This document shows, one piece after another, positions 32,844-41,853 of a DNA stretch of 64,000 bases; the stretch's first letter is position 1; every line of letters starts with the position of its first letter. Below the pieces are notes generated by a model. It made no database searches. It had not been told where the DNA came from and saw nothing but the letters and a program-made list of their open reading frames with translations. A program made the translations under genes and the position numbers. This stretch comes from Pseudarthrobacter sp. C4D7 (lineage in GTDB: Bacteria > Actinomycetota > Actinomycetes > Actinomycetales > Micrococcaceae), in contig NZ_JABFMW010000008.1 of the NCBI RefSeq assembly GCF_013359725.1, forward strand, positions 62,001-126,000. The letters are read 5' to 3'.

Positions 32844-33746
32844 CTAGAGGGCGGAGTAGACCTCGCGGAGCAGCTTGGCGGTCTCGGACGGCGTCTTGCC
32901 GACCTTCACGCCTGCAGCCTCGAGGGCTTCCTTCTTGGCCTGGGCGGTACCGGCGGAACCGGAGACGATGGCACCTGCGTGGCCCATGGTCTTGCCTTCG
33001 GGGGCGGTGAAGCCGGCCACGTAGCCGACAACCGGCTTGGTGACGTTGGCCTTGATGAAGTCGGCCGCGCGCTCTTCGGCGTCGCCGCCGATTTCGCCGA
33101 TCATCACGATGGCCTTGGTCTCGGGGTCAGCCTCGAACGCAGCCAGGGCGTCGATGTGGGTGGTGCCGATGACGGGGTCGCCGCCGATGCCGATGGCGGT
33201 GGAGAAGCCCAGGTCGCGCAGTTCGTACATCATCTGGTAGGTCAGCGTGCCGGACTTGGAGACCAGGCCGATGGGGCCCTTGCCGGTGATGTTGGCGGGG
33301 GTGATGCCAACCAGTGCTTCGCCGGGGGTGATGATGCCGGGGCAGTTCGGGCCGATGATGCGGGTGACCTGGTTGCCGTCTGCATCCACCTTGGACTGGG
33401 CCAGGGCCCAGAATTCGGCGGAGTCCTGCACGGGAACGCCTTCGGTGATGACCACGACCAGGCCGATGCCGGCCTCGATGGCTTCGACAACGGCGTTCTT
33501 GGTGAACGCCGGCGGCACGAAGACGATGGAGACGTCGGCGCCGGTTTCAGCCATGGCTTCCTTGACGGTGCCGTAGACGTTGATTTCCTTATCGCCGTGC
33601 AGGACCGTGGTGCCGGCCTTGCGGGCGTTGACGCCGCCAACAATGTTGGTGCCGGCCTTGAGCATCAGGGCGGTGTGCTTGGTGCCTTCGCCGCCGGTGA
33701 TGCCCTGGACGATGACCTTGGAGTCTTTGTTCAGATAAATAGACAT
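32844..33746 (-). CDS. sucD: Succinyl-CoA ligase, alpha subunit
   Basis: SucD forms the CoA-binding and phospho-histidine subunit of the TCA-cycle enzyme. It is 300 aa. It begins [24 protein letters not shown], carries the Rossmann CoA site, and has the phosphorylated His in the GHAGAIVSG segment near residue 247, with GPNCPGII around residue 125. The start ATG 33746 is ten bases after the sucC stop. A longer open frame upstream overlaps sucC and is not real. Confidence 0.97.
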   Translation of the reverse strand: MSIYLNKDSKVIVQGITGGEGTKHTALMLKAGTNIVGGVNARKAGTTVLHGDKEINVYGTVKEAMAETGADVSIVFVPPAFTKNAVVEAIEAGIGLVVVITEGVPVQDSAEFWALAQSKVDADGNQVTRIIGPNCPGIITPGEALVGITPANITGKGPIGLVSKSGTLTYQMMYELRDLGFSTAIGIGGDPVIGTTHIDALAAFEADPETKAIVMIGEIGGDAEERAADFIKANVTKPVVGYVAGFTAPEGKTMGHAGAIVSGSAGTAQAKKEALEAAGVKVGKTPSETAKLLREVYSAL

Positions 33747-33756
33747 GGTGCGTCCC

Positions 33757-34926
33757 TTACTTCGCTGCGTTGGCGAGCTCGGCGGCCTTGTCGGCGCCCT
33801 CGTCCATGGTGGCGGCCAGGGTAACCAGCGGGTGGTTGGCCTCGGTGAGGATGCGGCGGCCTTCCTCGACGTTGTTGCCGTCAAGGCGGACTACCAGCGG
33901 CTTGTTGGCGGAGCTGCCCAGTTCGGCCAGTGCGCCGACGATGCCCTTGGCGACGGCGTCGCATGCGGTGATGCCGCCGAAGACGTTCACGAACACGGAC
34001 TTGACCTGCTCGTCACCCAGGATGACGTCCAGGCCGGCGGCCATGACCTCGGCCGAGGCTCCACCGCCGATGTCCAGGAAGTTGGCGGGCTTGACGTTGC
34101 CGTGGTTTTCACCGGCGTAGGCAACGACGTCCAGGGTGGACATGACCAGGCCTGCACCGTTGCCGATGATGCCCACTTCGCCGTCGAGCTTGACGTAGTT
34201 GAGGTCCTGCGCCTTTGCCTTGGCCTCAAGCGGGTCGGCAGCGTCCTTGTCCTCGAGCTGCGCGTGCTTGGCGTGGCGGAAGTCGGCGTTCTCGTCCAGG
34301 GAGACCTTGCCGTCCAGGGCAACGATGTCGCCGGCGCCGGTCTTGACCAGCGGGTTGACCTCCACCAGGGTGGCGTCTTCCTTCTTGAAGACGTCCCAGA
34401 GCTTGAGGATCACGGCGGCGACCTTGCCGCGCAGTTCCTCGGCGAAGCCTGCAGCTGCAACGATTTCGTCGGCCTTGGCCTGGTCGATGCCCACGGCGGG
34501 GTCGATGGCGATCTTGGCCAGCGCTTCGGGACGTTCGACGGCGAGCTGCTCGATTTCCATACCGCCCTCAACCGAGCACATGGCCAGGTAGTTGCGGTTG
34601 GCGCGGTCCAGCAGGACGGAGAAGTAGAACTCCTCGGCGATGTCCGCACCCTGGGCAATCATCACCTTGTTGACGGTGTGGCCCTTGATGTCCATGCCGA
34701 GGATGTTGGTGGCGTGCTCAAACGCCTCATCAGCGGACTTTGCGACCTTGACGCCGCCGGCCTTGCCACGGCCGCCTACCTTGACCTGTGCCTTGACAAC
34801 GGTAACGCCGCCGATCTTCTCGGCAGCTGCCTTTGCTTCTTCTGGGGTGTACGCCACGATGCCGGCAAGCACGGGTACACCGTGCGCCTCGAACATATCG
34901 CGCGCCTGGTATTCAAACAGGTCCAC
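33757..34926 (-). CDS. sucC: Succinyl-CoA ligase, beta subunit
   Basis: SucC is the nucleotide-binding subunit, here 389 aa. It has an ATP-grasp domain ([16 protein letters not shown] at about 45-60) and the C-terminal flavodoxin-like domain with [12 protein letters not shown] and FLDIGGGAS. The start is GTG 34926 with AGAAGGA upstream. It is first in the sucCD operon. The 225 bases before it presumably contain the promoter; I could not identify convincing boxes. Confidence 0.97.
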   Translation of the reverse strand: MDLFEYQARDMFEAHGVPVLAGIVAYTPEEAKAAAEKIGGVTVVKAQVKVGGRGKAGGVKVAKSADEAFEHATNILGMDIKGHTVNKVMIAQGADIAEEFYFSVLLDRANRNYLAMCSVEGGMEIEQLAVERPEALAKIAIDPAVGIDQAKADEIVAAAGFAEELRGKVAAVILKLWDVFKKEDATLVEVNPLVKTGAGDIVALDGKVSLDENADFRHAKHAQLEDKDAADPLEAKAKAQDLNYVKLDGEVGIIGNGAGLVMSTLDVVAYAGENHGNVKPANFLDIGGGASAEVMAAGLDVILGDEQVKSVFVNVFGGITACDAVAKGIVGALAELGSSANKPLVVRLDGNNVEEGRRILTEANHPLVTLAATMDEGADKAAELANAAK

Positions 34927-35151
34927 GGTTTAGTGTCCTTCTACGTCGAAGTAGTTTCTGTACAGCCGGACACCATCGGCGAAGACGGTGACCGGGCTGC
35001 GGATTGCACGCACCGGAGGCCTGTCTGGAAACGAGCCACGCGGCGTAATGCTCCATGGGGAACTCTAGTCCTTTGGAGGGACCGGGCCGTCCCAGACTAC
35101 CCCTTATGTGAGTAAGCACACTATTCTATGGAGCGTAGAAAAACCGCGGAT

Positions 35152-35859
35152 TTACGGGGATTTTGAGCCCTCCGGCTGCGGCGGCCCACTGCTTTTGTCC
35201 GGCCCGGGAATCAGCTCGTAACGTTCGGGGGAAACAAAGAATCCGACGCCGGCTGACACGTTCCCGCACGCCACGCCACGGTTGTAGGCGGAGCACCGCA
35301 GCCCGTTGCGTTCCAGGTTCTGGCCTTCCGCGAGCACGGGGAGCTGGGTGAGGGCGCCCTGCTTGTTCCCCTTGGGCCCGTAGGTCCCTTCCATGGATGT
35401 GACGCCGGAGCGGCATTCCCCGTAACGGGCCGTGTCCGGGGACAGGAGGGCCACGCCGCCCAGGTACCCAAGGTGGGTTCCGGCGCAGTCGTCCTTGATG
35501 TCCGCCGGCTGGGGCGCCGGGTAGGTGGCAAGCTCGCAGTGGGCCACCGGGACGATGGGCAGCTTGTTATTGGCGGCGTCGCTGTAGTTGTTCTGCTCAT
35601 ACGGCAGGTTCACGTGTTCCCCGCGGGCGGAGGTGAGCGAGCACGCGATGGTCCGGTCAGCGGTGATGAACGAAAGGACGTCCGTGCCGCTGGAGAACGC
35701 TTTGGCGTCCGTCAGGGGCGCACTTTCCAGCTGCTCCATGGGTGGCAGCGGAGCCGGCGGAACGTAGGCCGGGTCCTTGGTGGTCACGGTGCAGCCCGTG
35801 GCAGTCATAAGGAGCAGGGCGGCGAGCATTCCCCATACAGTCCGTCGCATGGGCTCCAT
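35152..35859 (-). CDS. Putative lipoprotein of unknown function
   Basis: An up to 235-aa exported protein. The signal sequence RRTVWGMLAALLLMTATGC ends in a lipobox-like Thr-Ala-Thr-Gly-Cys, so it is probably anchored in the outer leaflet of the membrane. The mature part contains five further cysteines (for example TIACSLT, AHCELAT, DDCAGTH, YGECRSG, LRCSAYNRGVACGN) that could form disulfides. I recognise no enzyme domain. The ATG at 35850 (MRRT) is an alternative start with GGAG just before it. The gene lies 21 bases after pcrA in the same direction. Confidence 0.72.
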   Translation of the reverse strand: MEPMRRTVWGMLAALLLMTATGCTVTTKDPAYVPPAPLPPMEQLESAPLTDAKAFSSGTDVLSFITADRTIACSLTSARGEHVNLPYEQNNYSDAANNKLPIVPVAHCELATYPAPQPADIKDDCAGTHLGYLGGVALLSPDTARYGECRSGVTSMEGTYGPKGNKQGALTQLPVLAEGQNLERNGLRCSAYNRGVACGNVSAGVGFFVSPERYELIPGPDKSSGPPQPEGSKSP

Positions 35860-35880
35860 TATGCCCGGCCGCGGCCCGCC

Positions 35881-38433
35881 TCAGGCGTCGAGTTTGGTGA
35901 GCGGGGCGTAGCGCAGCAGCAGCCGCTTCTCGCCGACGTCGAACTTCACCTTTGCCACGGTCTTGTCTCCGGCCCCCTCGAGGGCCAGGACCGTTCCGTT
36001 GCCGAAGCTGGTGTGGTTGACCTTGTCCCCCACGCTGACGGCGACGATCTCCTTTTGCGGCTGCACCCGGTTCTTGGCAATGAACGCCGGAACATCAGCG
36101 TTGAATCCGGCGGAGGAATCCGCCGCGGCACCGCGCGCGGTGCCGGCCCCCCAGAAGGACCCGCTGTACCGGCCCGACCCGATGGACCCGCCGCCCGCCC
36201 ACGACTGCCGGCTGGTTCCCTCGCGTTTCCATTCCAGGAGCTCTGCGGGAATTTCCTCGAGGAACTGGCTGGCCGGGTTGTACTGGCTCTGGCCCCACAT
36301 GCTGCGAACCTCGGACCGGGTCACGTACAGCCGCTTCCGGGCGCGGGTGAGGCCCACGTAGGCCAGCCGGCGTTCCTCGGCCAGTTCCTTGGGGTCGGTG
36401 GCGGAGCGCTGGTGCGGGAAGAGTCCGTGCTCCATGCCGGTGAGGAAGACCACCGGGAACTCCAGGCCCTTGGCCGTGTGCAGGGTCATCAGGGTCACCA
36501 CGCCCAGCCGTTTGGCTTCGGCGACGGCGGCGTCGATGTCCGCGCCGGGCGCATCGGGGATCTGGTCTGCGTCCGCCACGAGGGACACCTGTTCCAGGAA
36601 TGCGCCGAGGCTGCCTTCCGGATTCTCCTGTTCGTATTCGCGCACCACGGCCACGAGTTCGGCGAGGTTCTCCACGCGGGATTCGTCCTGCGGATCGGTG
36701 CTGGAGCGCAGCGCGGCAAGGTAGCCAGTCTGTTCAAGGACTGCCTCGAGTGCCGCGGCGGCCCCCGACCCGGCCGCCACCTCGGCGAGGTCGTCCAGCA
36801 TCTTCACGAAGCCCAGGACCGCGTTGACGGAACGGGTGGCCATGCCGGGGGCCTGGTCCGCGCGGCGGGCCGCCGCCATGAAGGACGTGCGTTCGCGGCT
36901 GGCGAGGGCCGCCACGGCCCCTTCGGCGCGGTCGCCGATGCCCCGCTTGGGTTCGTTGAGGACCCGGCGGAGGTTGACGTCGTCGTCCGGGTTCACCAGG
37001 ACGCGCAGGTACGCCAGGGCGTCCTTGATTTCCTTGCGCTCGTAGAAGCGGGTGCCGCCCACCACCTTGTACGGCAGGCCCACGCGCACCAGCACGTCCT
37101 CGATGGAGCGGGACTGGGCGTTGGTGCGGTAGAAGATGGCGACGTCGCCCGGGCGGAGGTTCTCCTCATCCTGGAGCCGGTCGATTTCCTTGGCGATGAA
37201 CTGCGCTTCGTCATGCTCGTTTTCGCCAACGTAGCCGATGATTTTGTGGCCTTCGCCCTCGGCGGTCCAGAGCCGCTTTTCCGGCCGGTTGGGGTTGCGG
37301 GAGATGACCGAGTTGGCTGCGCTCAGGATGTTCTGGGTGGAGCGGTAGTTCTGTTCCAGCTTGATGGTGCGGGCCTCGGGGTAGTCCTTTTCGAACTCCA
37401 CGATGTTCCGGATGTCCGCACCGCGGAAGGCATAGATGGACTGGTCCGAGTCGCCCACCACGGTGAGCTCCGAGGCGCCGGGGCCCTCGCCCACGATCTC
37501 CCGGACCAGGGCGTACTGGGCGTGGTTGGTGTCCTGGTACTCGTCCACCAGGACGTGGCGGAACCGGCGGCGGTAGGACTCCGCCAGCGCCGGGAAGGCA
37601 CGGAACATGTAGACGGTCTCGGCAATGAGGTCGTCGAAGTCCATGGCGTTGGCCTGCCGGAGGCGCTGCGTGTAGCCCTTGTAGACGTCCGCCACCGCAT
37701 GTTCGAAGGGATCGTTGTAGTTGGCGTCCGAGGCAAAGGAGTCGGCGTCGATGAGCTCGTTCTTCAACGCGGAAATCTTGTGCTGGATGGCCTTGGGCGC
37801 AAACTTCTTGGGGTCCAGGTCCAGGGTTTTGGACACCTGGGTGACCAGGCGCAGCGAATCCGCGGAGTCGTAGATGGAGAAGTTGGATTTCAGGCCGACG
37901 TTCGCCGCTTCCTGCCGCAGGATCCGGACGCAGGACGAGTGGAACGTGGAGATCCACATGATCTTGGCGCGCCCGCCCACCAGCGCCTCGATGCGCTCCC
38001 GCATTTCCGCGGCCGCTTTGTTGGTGAACGTGATGGCCAGGATTTCGCCGTGGTGGGCGCGGCCGGTGGCGATCAGGTACGCGATCCGGTTACTGAGCAC
38101 ACGGGTCTTGCCCGAGCCCGCGCCGGCGACAATCAGCAGCGCCGATCCGCCGTGCTTGACCGCTTCCTCCTGCTGCGGGTTCAATCCCTCAAGCAGCTGG
38201 GCAGCGCCGGGGCGGCCGCCGCCGTGGTGGCCGGCGTCGTGCTGACGGTTGCCGCCGTGCTGGTTGGGCTGTTGCCAACCCCCGGAGTTGTTGTGCCCGC
38301 CGGCGCCGGGGTCCGGCATTCCGCCCGGCCCTGCCGTGGTGGCAACGCCCTCCGGACCCGTCCTGGTGCGGGCGGTGGCGGCAGGAGTGGCCTTGAACGG
38401 TCCGTCAGAGTACGGGTCAAACAACATATCCAT
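35881..38433 (-). CDS. pcrA: ATP-dependent DNA helicase PcrA/UvrD
   Basis: An 850-aa superfamily 1A 3'-5' helicase in DNA repair and replication restart. Walker A GAGSGKT is at 104-110, followed by LAITFTNKAAAEM (motif Ia), VDEYQDTNHAQY (motif II), VVGDSDQSIYAFRGAD (motif III), YRSTQNIL (motif IV), TLHTAKGLEFPVVFL (motif V) and YVGLTRARKRLY (motif VI). The C-terminus ends in a Tudor-like module (GDKVNHTSFGNGTVLALEGAG). The first 80 residues are a Gly/Pro/His-rich tail not found in short PcrA proteins. ATG 38433 was taken; a much longer frame lacks similarity. Confidence 0.96.
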   Translation of the reverse strand: MDMLFDPYSDGPFKATPAATARTRTGPEGVATTAGPGGMPDPGAGGHNNSGGWQQPNQHGGNRQHDAGHHGGGRPGAAQLLEGLNPQQEEAVKHGGSALLIVAGAGSGKTRVLSNRIAYLIATGRAHHGEILAITFTNKAAAEMRERIEALVGGRAKIMWISTFHSSCVRILRQEAANVGLKSNFSIYDSADSLRLVTQVSKTLDLDPKKFAPKAIQHKISALKNELIDADSFASDANYNDPFEHAVADVYKGYTQRLRQANAMDFDDLIAETVYMFRAFPALAESYRRRFRHVLVDEYQDTNHAQYALVREIVGEGPGASELTVVGDSDQSIYAFRGADIRNIVEFEKDYPEARTIKLEQNYRSTQNILSAANSVISRNPNRPEKRLWTAEGEGHKIIGYVGENEHDEAQFIAKEIDRLQDEENLRPGDVAIFYRTNAQSRSIEDVLVRVGLPYKVVGGTRFYERKEIKDALAYLRVLVNPDDDVNLRRVLNEPKRGIGDRAEGAVAALASRERTSFMAAARRADQAPGMATRSVNAVLGFVKMLDDLAEVAAGSGAAAALEAVLEQTGYLAALRSSTDPQDESRVENLAELVAVVREYEQENPEGSLGAFLEQVSLVADADQIPDAPGADIDAAVAEAKRLGVVTLMTLHTAKGLEFPVVFLTGMEHGLFPHQRSATDPKELAEERRLAYVGLTRARKRLYVTRSEVRSMWGQSQYNPASQFLEEIPAELLEWKREGTSRQSWAGGGSIGSGRYSGSFWGAGTARGAAADSSAGFNADVPAFIAKNRVQPQKEIVAVSVGDKVNHTSFGNGTVLALEGAGDKTVAKVKFDVGEKRLLLRYAPLTKLDA

Positions 38434-38510
38434 GGTGCCTACAAGTCTAGGCGGTGGGACCGACAACGCCTTCCAGGCTGTGGATGACGCCGGCTGCGCG
38501 GGCCATCGTC

Positions 38511-39341
38511 TCAGCCCACCGAGCCTGACTCGAGGGCGGCACGCAACTGGCGCACCGCCGTCGTTCCTCCTGCGATGAACCACTCCAGCCCGTTGATCCG
38601 GACGGTGTCCACGGCGCCGCCGGCGGCGAGGACGATCGCCTTGCCCGGCAGCCAGTCCCATTCCGGGCAGCTGTGCTGGAACCAGCATCCCAGCTGCCCG
38701 TCGGCCACGCGTCCCAGGTCGCAGGACCCGGATCCGAGCATGCGGAGGGATGCGGCGGAGGTTGCCGCCGCATGCCATGGCATGGCGCACATGGGGTCCA
38801 TCAACCAGCTGGGGTGGATGTAGGTGGCCGCGCCAAGTTCGGCAACGGCGGTGGCGTTCCGCCTGCCACCGTCGTCGGAAAACGATGTCAGCACTTCACC
38901 GTTCAGCGTGGCCGGCCGGTCCTGCCCGCCAACCCACAGCTTGTCCTCTTCGGGTTGGAAAACTGCTCCCAGCAGTACGTCCCGGCTGTCCTTGAGCGCG
39001 ATGGCAGAGCACCAGTAGGTGGAGCCGTGCAGGAAGTTGTACGTGCCGTCCACGGGGTCGATGACCCAGGTACGGCCGCTGGTCCCCTGGACGGAGGCAC
39101 CTTCCTCGCCCAGGATGCCGTCCTCCGGCCTGCAGCGCCGCAACTGTTCCAGCACGTAGGCCTCGGCGGCGCGGTCAGCGGCGGTTACGACGTCGGACAC
39201 GGAGGTCTTTTGTTCAGCTTCCAGCCCGGCCATGCGCATCAGGAGCGCCAGTTGTCCGGCTTCGCGGACCAGGGCCGCCGCCAATTGGTAGTCGTCCAGT
39301 GAGGGGTCAAGAACAGCTGCGCTGTGTCGGCCAGTGGTCAT
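38511..39341 (-). CDS. Inositol-monophosphatase-family phosphatase (possibly histidinol-phosphatase)
   Basis: A 276-aa Mg-dependent phosphatase. Motifs of the IMPase family are in order: GEEGA (metal Glu, about 78), WVIDPVDGTYNFLHG (about 92-106), and the C-terminal CPEWDWLPGKAIVLAAGG replacing the usual WDxAAG. The family includes inositol-1-phosphatase, fructose-1,6-bisphosphatase, CysQ and actinobacterial HisN. HisN is common in this group, so histidinol-phosphate is a reasonable substrate, but the altered last motif makes the assignment open. Confidence 0.8.
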   Translation of the reverse strand: MTTGRHSAAVLDPSLDDYQLAAALVREAGQLALLMRMAGLEAEQKTSVSDVVTAADRAAEAYVLEQLRRCRPEDGILGEEGASVQGTSGRTWVIDPVDGTYNFLHGSTYWCSAIALKDSRDVLLGAVFQPEEDKLWVGGQDRPATLNGEVLTSFSDDGGRRNATAVAELGAATYIHPSWLMDPMCAMPWHAAATSAASLRMLGSGSCDLGRVADGQLGCWFQHSCPEWDWLPGKAIVLAAGGAVDTVRINGLEWFIAGGTTAVRQLRAALESGSVG

Positions 39342-39373
39342 GGGTTCAGTGTAGGGGGCGGGATAATGGAGCC

Positions 39374-40000
39374 ATGGCCAAAACCCCCGCCCAGCGGATC
39401 AAGAAACACGGCGCCAACGCGGCGGTCCCGCAGCACCACCTGCCCCCAGTGGTGAACCCCACCACCGCGCGCACGCCGGAAAAGGCGCAAGGCAACAGCA
39501 ACCTGATCGTCATTGCCGGCGTGGTGGCCAGCCTGTTCCTGTTCTGGTACCTGCACCTGTTGACCCTGGACCAGCTCACGCAACTTTCGCAGGGCATGGC
39601 CATGCCGGATTCGCTGGTGGGTGGTTTCGATCCCGGCTACATCGGGCGGCTCCAGGGCGTGATGAACGCCGATGCCATGGGCCAGCTGAGCTACGTCCAC
39701 AAGACCGCGGGGACGCTCTTCCCACTGATCTTCGGCTTCACGTGGCTGCTGCTCATTGGAACCAACGTGGCGAGGAAGTCGTTGCGCTGGGCGCTCTGGG
39801 CATTGCCCATGCTGTTCGTCGTAGTGCGCCTCGGGGGAAACGTGGCCATTGACGCCATGATGGCCACGACGGGTCCCGACGCCGGCCAGGTGGCCTTGGC
39901 GTCCGGCCTCACTATTGCGGGCTGGGTGCTGTTGGTACTGAGCCTGCTGGCCGGCGGCGCGGCGGTGCTCCTCAACAGCCGCCAACGCCAAAAGCGCTAA
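39374..40000 (+). CDS. Membrane protein of unknown function
   Basis: A 208-aa protein with a 40-residue basic cytoplasmic N-terminus (AKTPAQRIKKHG) and about four transmembrane helices (NLIVIAGVVASLFLFWYLHLL, LFPLIFGFTWLLLIG, WALWALPMLFVVVRLGG, LTIAGWVLLVLSLLAGG). I recognise no named family. ATG 39374 has GGAG upstream; the longer frame overlaps the divergent phosphatase start. It overlaps the convergent DUF998 gene by four bases. Confidence 0.75.
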   Translation: MAKTPAQRIKKHGANAAVPQHHLPPVVNPTTARTPEKAQGNSNLIVIAGVVASLFLFWYLHLLTLDQLTQLSQGMAMPDSLVGGFDPGYIGRLQGVMNADAMGQLSYVHKTAGTLFPLIFGFTWLLLIGTNVARKSLRWALWALPMLFVVVRLGGNVAIDAMMATTGPDAGQVALASGLTIAGWVLLVLSLLAGGAAVLLNSRQRQKR

Positions 40001-40776
40001 ACGGCGGTTGCCCGCGCAGCAGCGGCAGCCGCCGCAGCCTGCCGCTGCTTCCGGTGCCGGTGCACCCGCTGGGCAATCACCAGCCCCGCAGCGGCCATCC
40101 CCACCGTGACCGGATAACCCATCAGGCGCTCCAGCGTGCCCGGCTCGGGAACCATCATGCGGGTCAGCCCGCCGGTGGCCGTGGCCGCCAGCGACACACC
40201 GCCGCAGACCAGGAGAAACCACGCCATCCCGGCCTTCCGCAGCCAGAGGGCTCCCAGCACCAGAAGGGCAGCCCCACCAGCGACGAAATACGTGATGGCG
40301 CCGGCGTAATGCAATGGTGAGCCCGCATCCTCCGGCACCAGCCCCACCATGATGGTTCCGGCCCCGGCGGCGCCGGTGAGCAGCCGGACAGCGGAGGCTG
40401 CCACCCACGGCTCCCTGCGGGCCCAATCAACCCGGGTTCCCGGCCGGGCGGCCACGCGCAGCAGCCCGGAGGTCAGCAGCACCGCCCCCACCAGCAGCCC
40501 GAGGCCCTGGACCACGAAGGAGGCGTTCATTAGCCAGTTCAAGGGCGAACAGACATCCCGGCCTGAATAGATCCCGCAGTGCAGGGCCCCCAGGTCGCTG
40601 ATGTAGCCGGTCCGCAGGTCGTACGGACGTTTTCCCGCCCACGCCATGGCCACGGCAGCTTCGGCGGCGAAATACTGCAGCACGCTCAGCACCGCCCACG
40701 CCCCGATGTACTGCCGGGTGGACGCCACGTTCGGGATGACTGCAGTGGCTGGAGCGGCAGGAGGGGCTGGACTCAT
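39997..40776 (-). CDS. DUF998-family membrane protein
   Basis: A 259-aa protein with about seven hydrophobic helices. The pattern YDLRTGYISDLGAL...CSPLNWLMNASFVVQGLGLL is characteristic of DUF998, a widespread actinobacterial membrane family of unknown function. The C-terminus is a short basic tail followed by an alanine run. Confidence 0.82.
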   Translation of the reverse strand: MSPAPPAAPATAVIPNVASTRQYIGAWAVLSVLQYFAAEAAVAMAWAGKRPYDLRTGYISDLGALHCGIYSGRDVCSPLNWLMNASFVVQGLGLLVGAVLLTSGLLRVAARPGTRVDWARREPWVAASAVRLLTGAAGAGTIMVGLVPEDAGSPLHYAGAITYFVAGGAALLVLGALWLRKAGMAWFLLVCGGVSLAATATGGLTRMMVPEPGTLERLMGYPVTVGMAAAGLVIAQRVHRHRKQRQAAAAAAAARATAV

Positions 40777-40861
40777 GCCTTGAGCGTAGTACGGCCCGGC
40801 ACCTTGTATGCTTGTAACCGTGTCCGGACGGACCGGCCCTGCCGAACCCCACCGGATGCCC

Positions 40862-40934
40862 GCCCTCGTAGCTCAGTGGATAGAGCACGGCTCTCCTAAA
40901 GCCGGTGTCGTTGGTTCGATTCCAATCGAGGGCA
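40862..40934 (+). tRNA. tRNA-Arg (anticodon CCT)
   Basis: A full 73-base cloverleaf. The acceptor stem GCCCTCG pairs with CGAGGGC, the D arm is GCTC...GAGC, and the anticodon stem CGGCT/AGCCG encloses CTCCTAA, giving anticodon CCT. The T arm is GTTGG-TTCGATT-CCAAT. The discriminator is A, and the CCA end is not encoded. It reads AGG codons, rare in this GC-rich genome. Confidence 0.95.
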
Positions 40935-40935
40935 C

Positions 40936-41415
40936 TTGAATCCTCCTTCCCCGGAGCCAAGCCTCCGCGCCTACCTGTTGGGCAGCAATGCAGCGGACCA
41001 CCCTGGAACGCCGGGGCGCTGGCAGCTGGAGCGGGACCTGCTGGACAGGTCGGACGGCACCTGCGGAACCTTTTCCGGCGTCGTGGTGTACACGCCGACG
41101 GACGACGGCGGCCTGGCCCTTCGCGAGGAAGGCACCATGCGCTGGCCATCTTTTACCGGCCCCGCCTCCCGCAAGTACGTCCTGAAACCCCTGCCGCAGC
41201 CCGATGCGCTGGACGTGTTCTTTCCCGACGGCAGGCCGTTCCACAGAATGAGCTTCACCCCTGACACCAGCCAGGACAGCCACTGGTGTGATCCGGACAC
41301 GTACCGTGTTTCCTATACCCGCCAAGGCCCGGAGGCCTTCAGTTACAGCTGGGATGTGACCGGTCCCCGCAAGGATTTGCTGCTCGTCTCGCGCCTGGAA
41401 AGGATTTCCCCGTGA
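40936..41415 (+). CDS. DUF6314-family protein
   Basis: A 159-aa protein of the actinobacterial DUF6314 type, with WQLERDLLDRSDGTCGTFSGVV, GLALREEGTMRWPSFTG, and the ending RVSYTRQGPEAFSYSWDVTGPRKDLLLVSRLER. It is probably a small beta-barrel, function unknown. The frame opens with TTG one base after the tRNA, and the only Shine-Dalgarno-like GAGGG is the tRNA acceptor stem itself. A later TTG at 40978 is an alternative start. It overlaps the Nudix gene by GTGA, so the pair is translationally coupled. Confidence 0.78.
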   Translation: MNPPSPEPSLRAYLLGSNAADHPGTPGRWQLERDLLDRSDGTCGTFSGVVVYTPTDDGGLALREEGTMRWPSFTGPASRKYVLKPLPQPDALDVFFPDGRPFHRMSFTPDTSQDSHWCDPDTYRVSYTRQGPEAFSYSWDVTGPRKDLLLVSRLERISP

Positions 41416-41828
41416 AAGATCGGATCGTGGTCTCTGCCGTCTGCGTGTTTGATGACGCGGGCCGCCTCCTGACCGTGCGGAAGCGCGGGACCGGCATGTT
41501 CATGCACCCCGGCGGCAAGCCGGAGCCGGGCGAAACGGCAGTGGAGGCCGCGGCGAGGGAACTCGCCGAGGAGGTGGGCATCGTGGTGCGTCCGGAGGAC
41601 CTGGACCTCATGGGGGTCTGGATCGCCGACGCCGCCAACGAGGCCGCCACCGATATCGAAGCCACCGTCTTCCTCGCCCCGGGAACATGGCAGGCCACTC
41701 CCGCTGCCGAGATCGCCGAGATCCGGTGGCTGGACATCAGCACGCCGGCGGGCGCGGCCCCCGCCCGGGACCTCGCGCCGCTGCTGACGGACCACATCCT
41801 GCCCCTGCTGGCCACGCGGGCAGTGTGA
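41412..41828 (+). CDS. Nudix hydrolase
   Basis: A 138-aa Nudix enzyme with the complete box GGKPEPGETAVEAAARELAEEVGI (about residues 34-57), matching Gx5Ex7REUxEExGU. Such proteins hydrolyse nucleoside-diphosphate derivatives, including oxidised nucleotides and ADP-ribose. The start is GTG 41412, overlapping the DUF6314 stop. The substrate is not predictable from sequence. Confidence 0.92.
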   Translation: MKDRIVVSAVCVFDDAGRLLTVRKRGTGMFMHPGGKPEPGETAVEAAARELAEEVGIVVRPEDLDLMGVWIADAANEAATDIEATVFLAPGTWQATPAAEIAEIRWLDISTPAGAAPARDLAPLLTDHILPLLATRAV

Positions 41829-41853
41829 GGACCCGCCCCGGAACGGACCGCCG

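Noticed and set aside
35473..38487. A 1004-codon open frame antisense to pcrA
   Set aside because: The opposite strand encodes a helicase with all motifs. The antisense frame is low-complexity Gly/Val/Asp/His, a typical shadow in GC-rich DNA.
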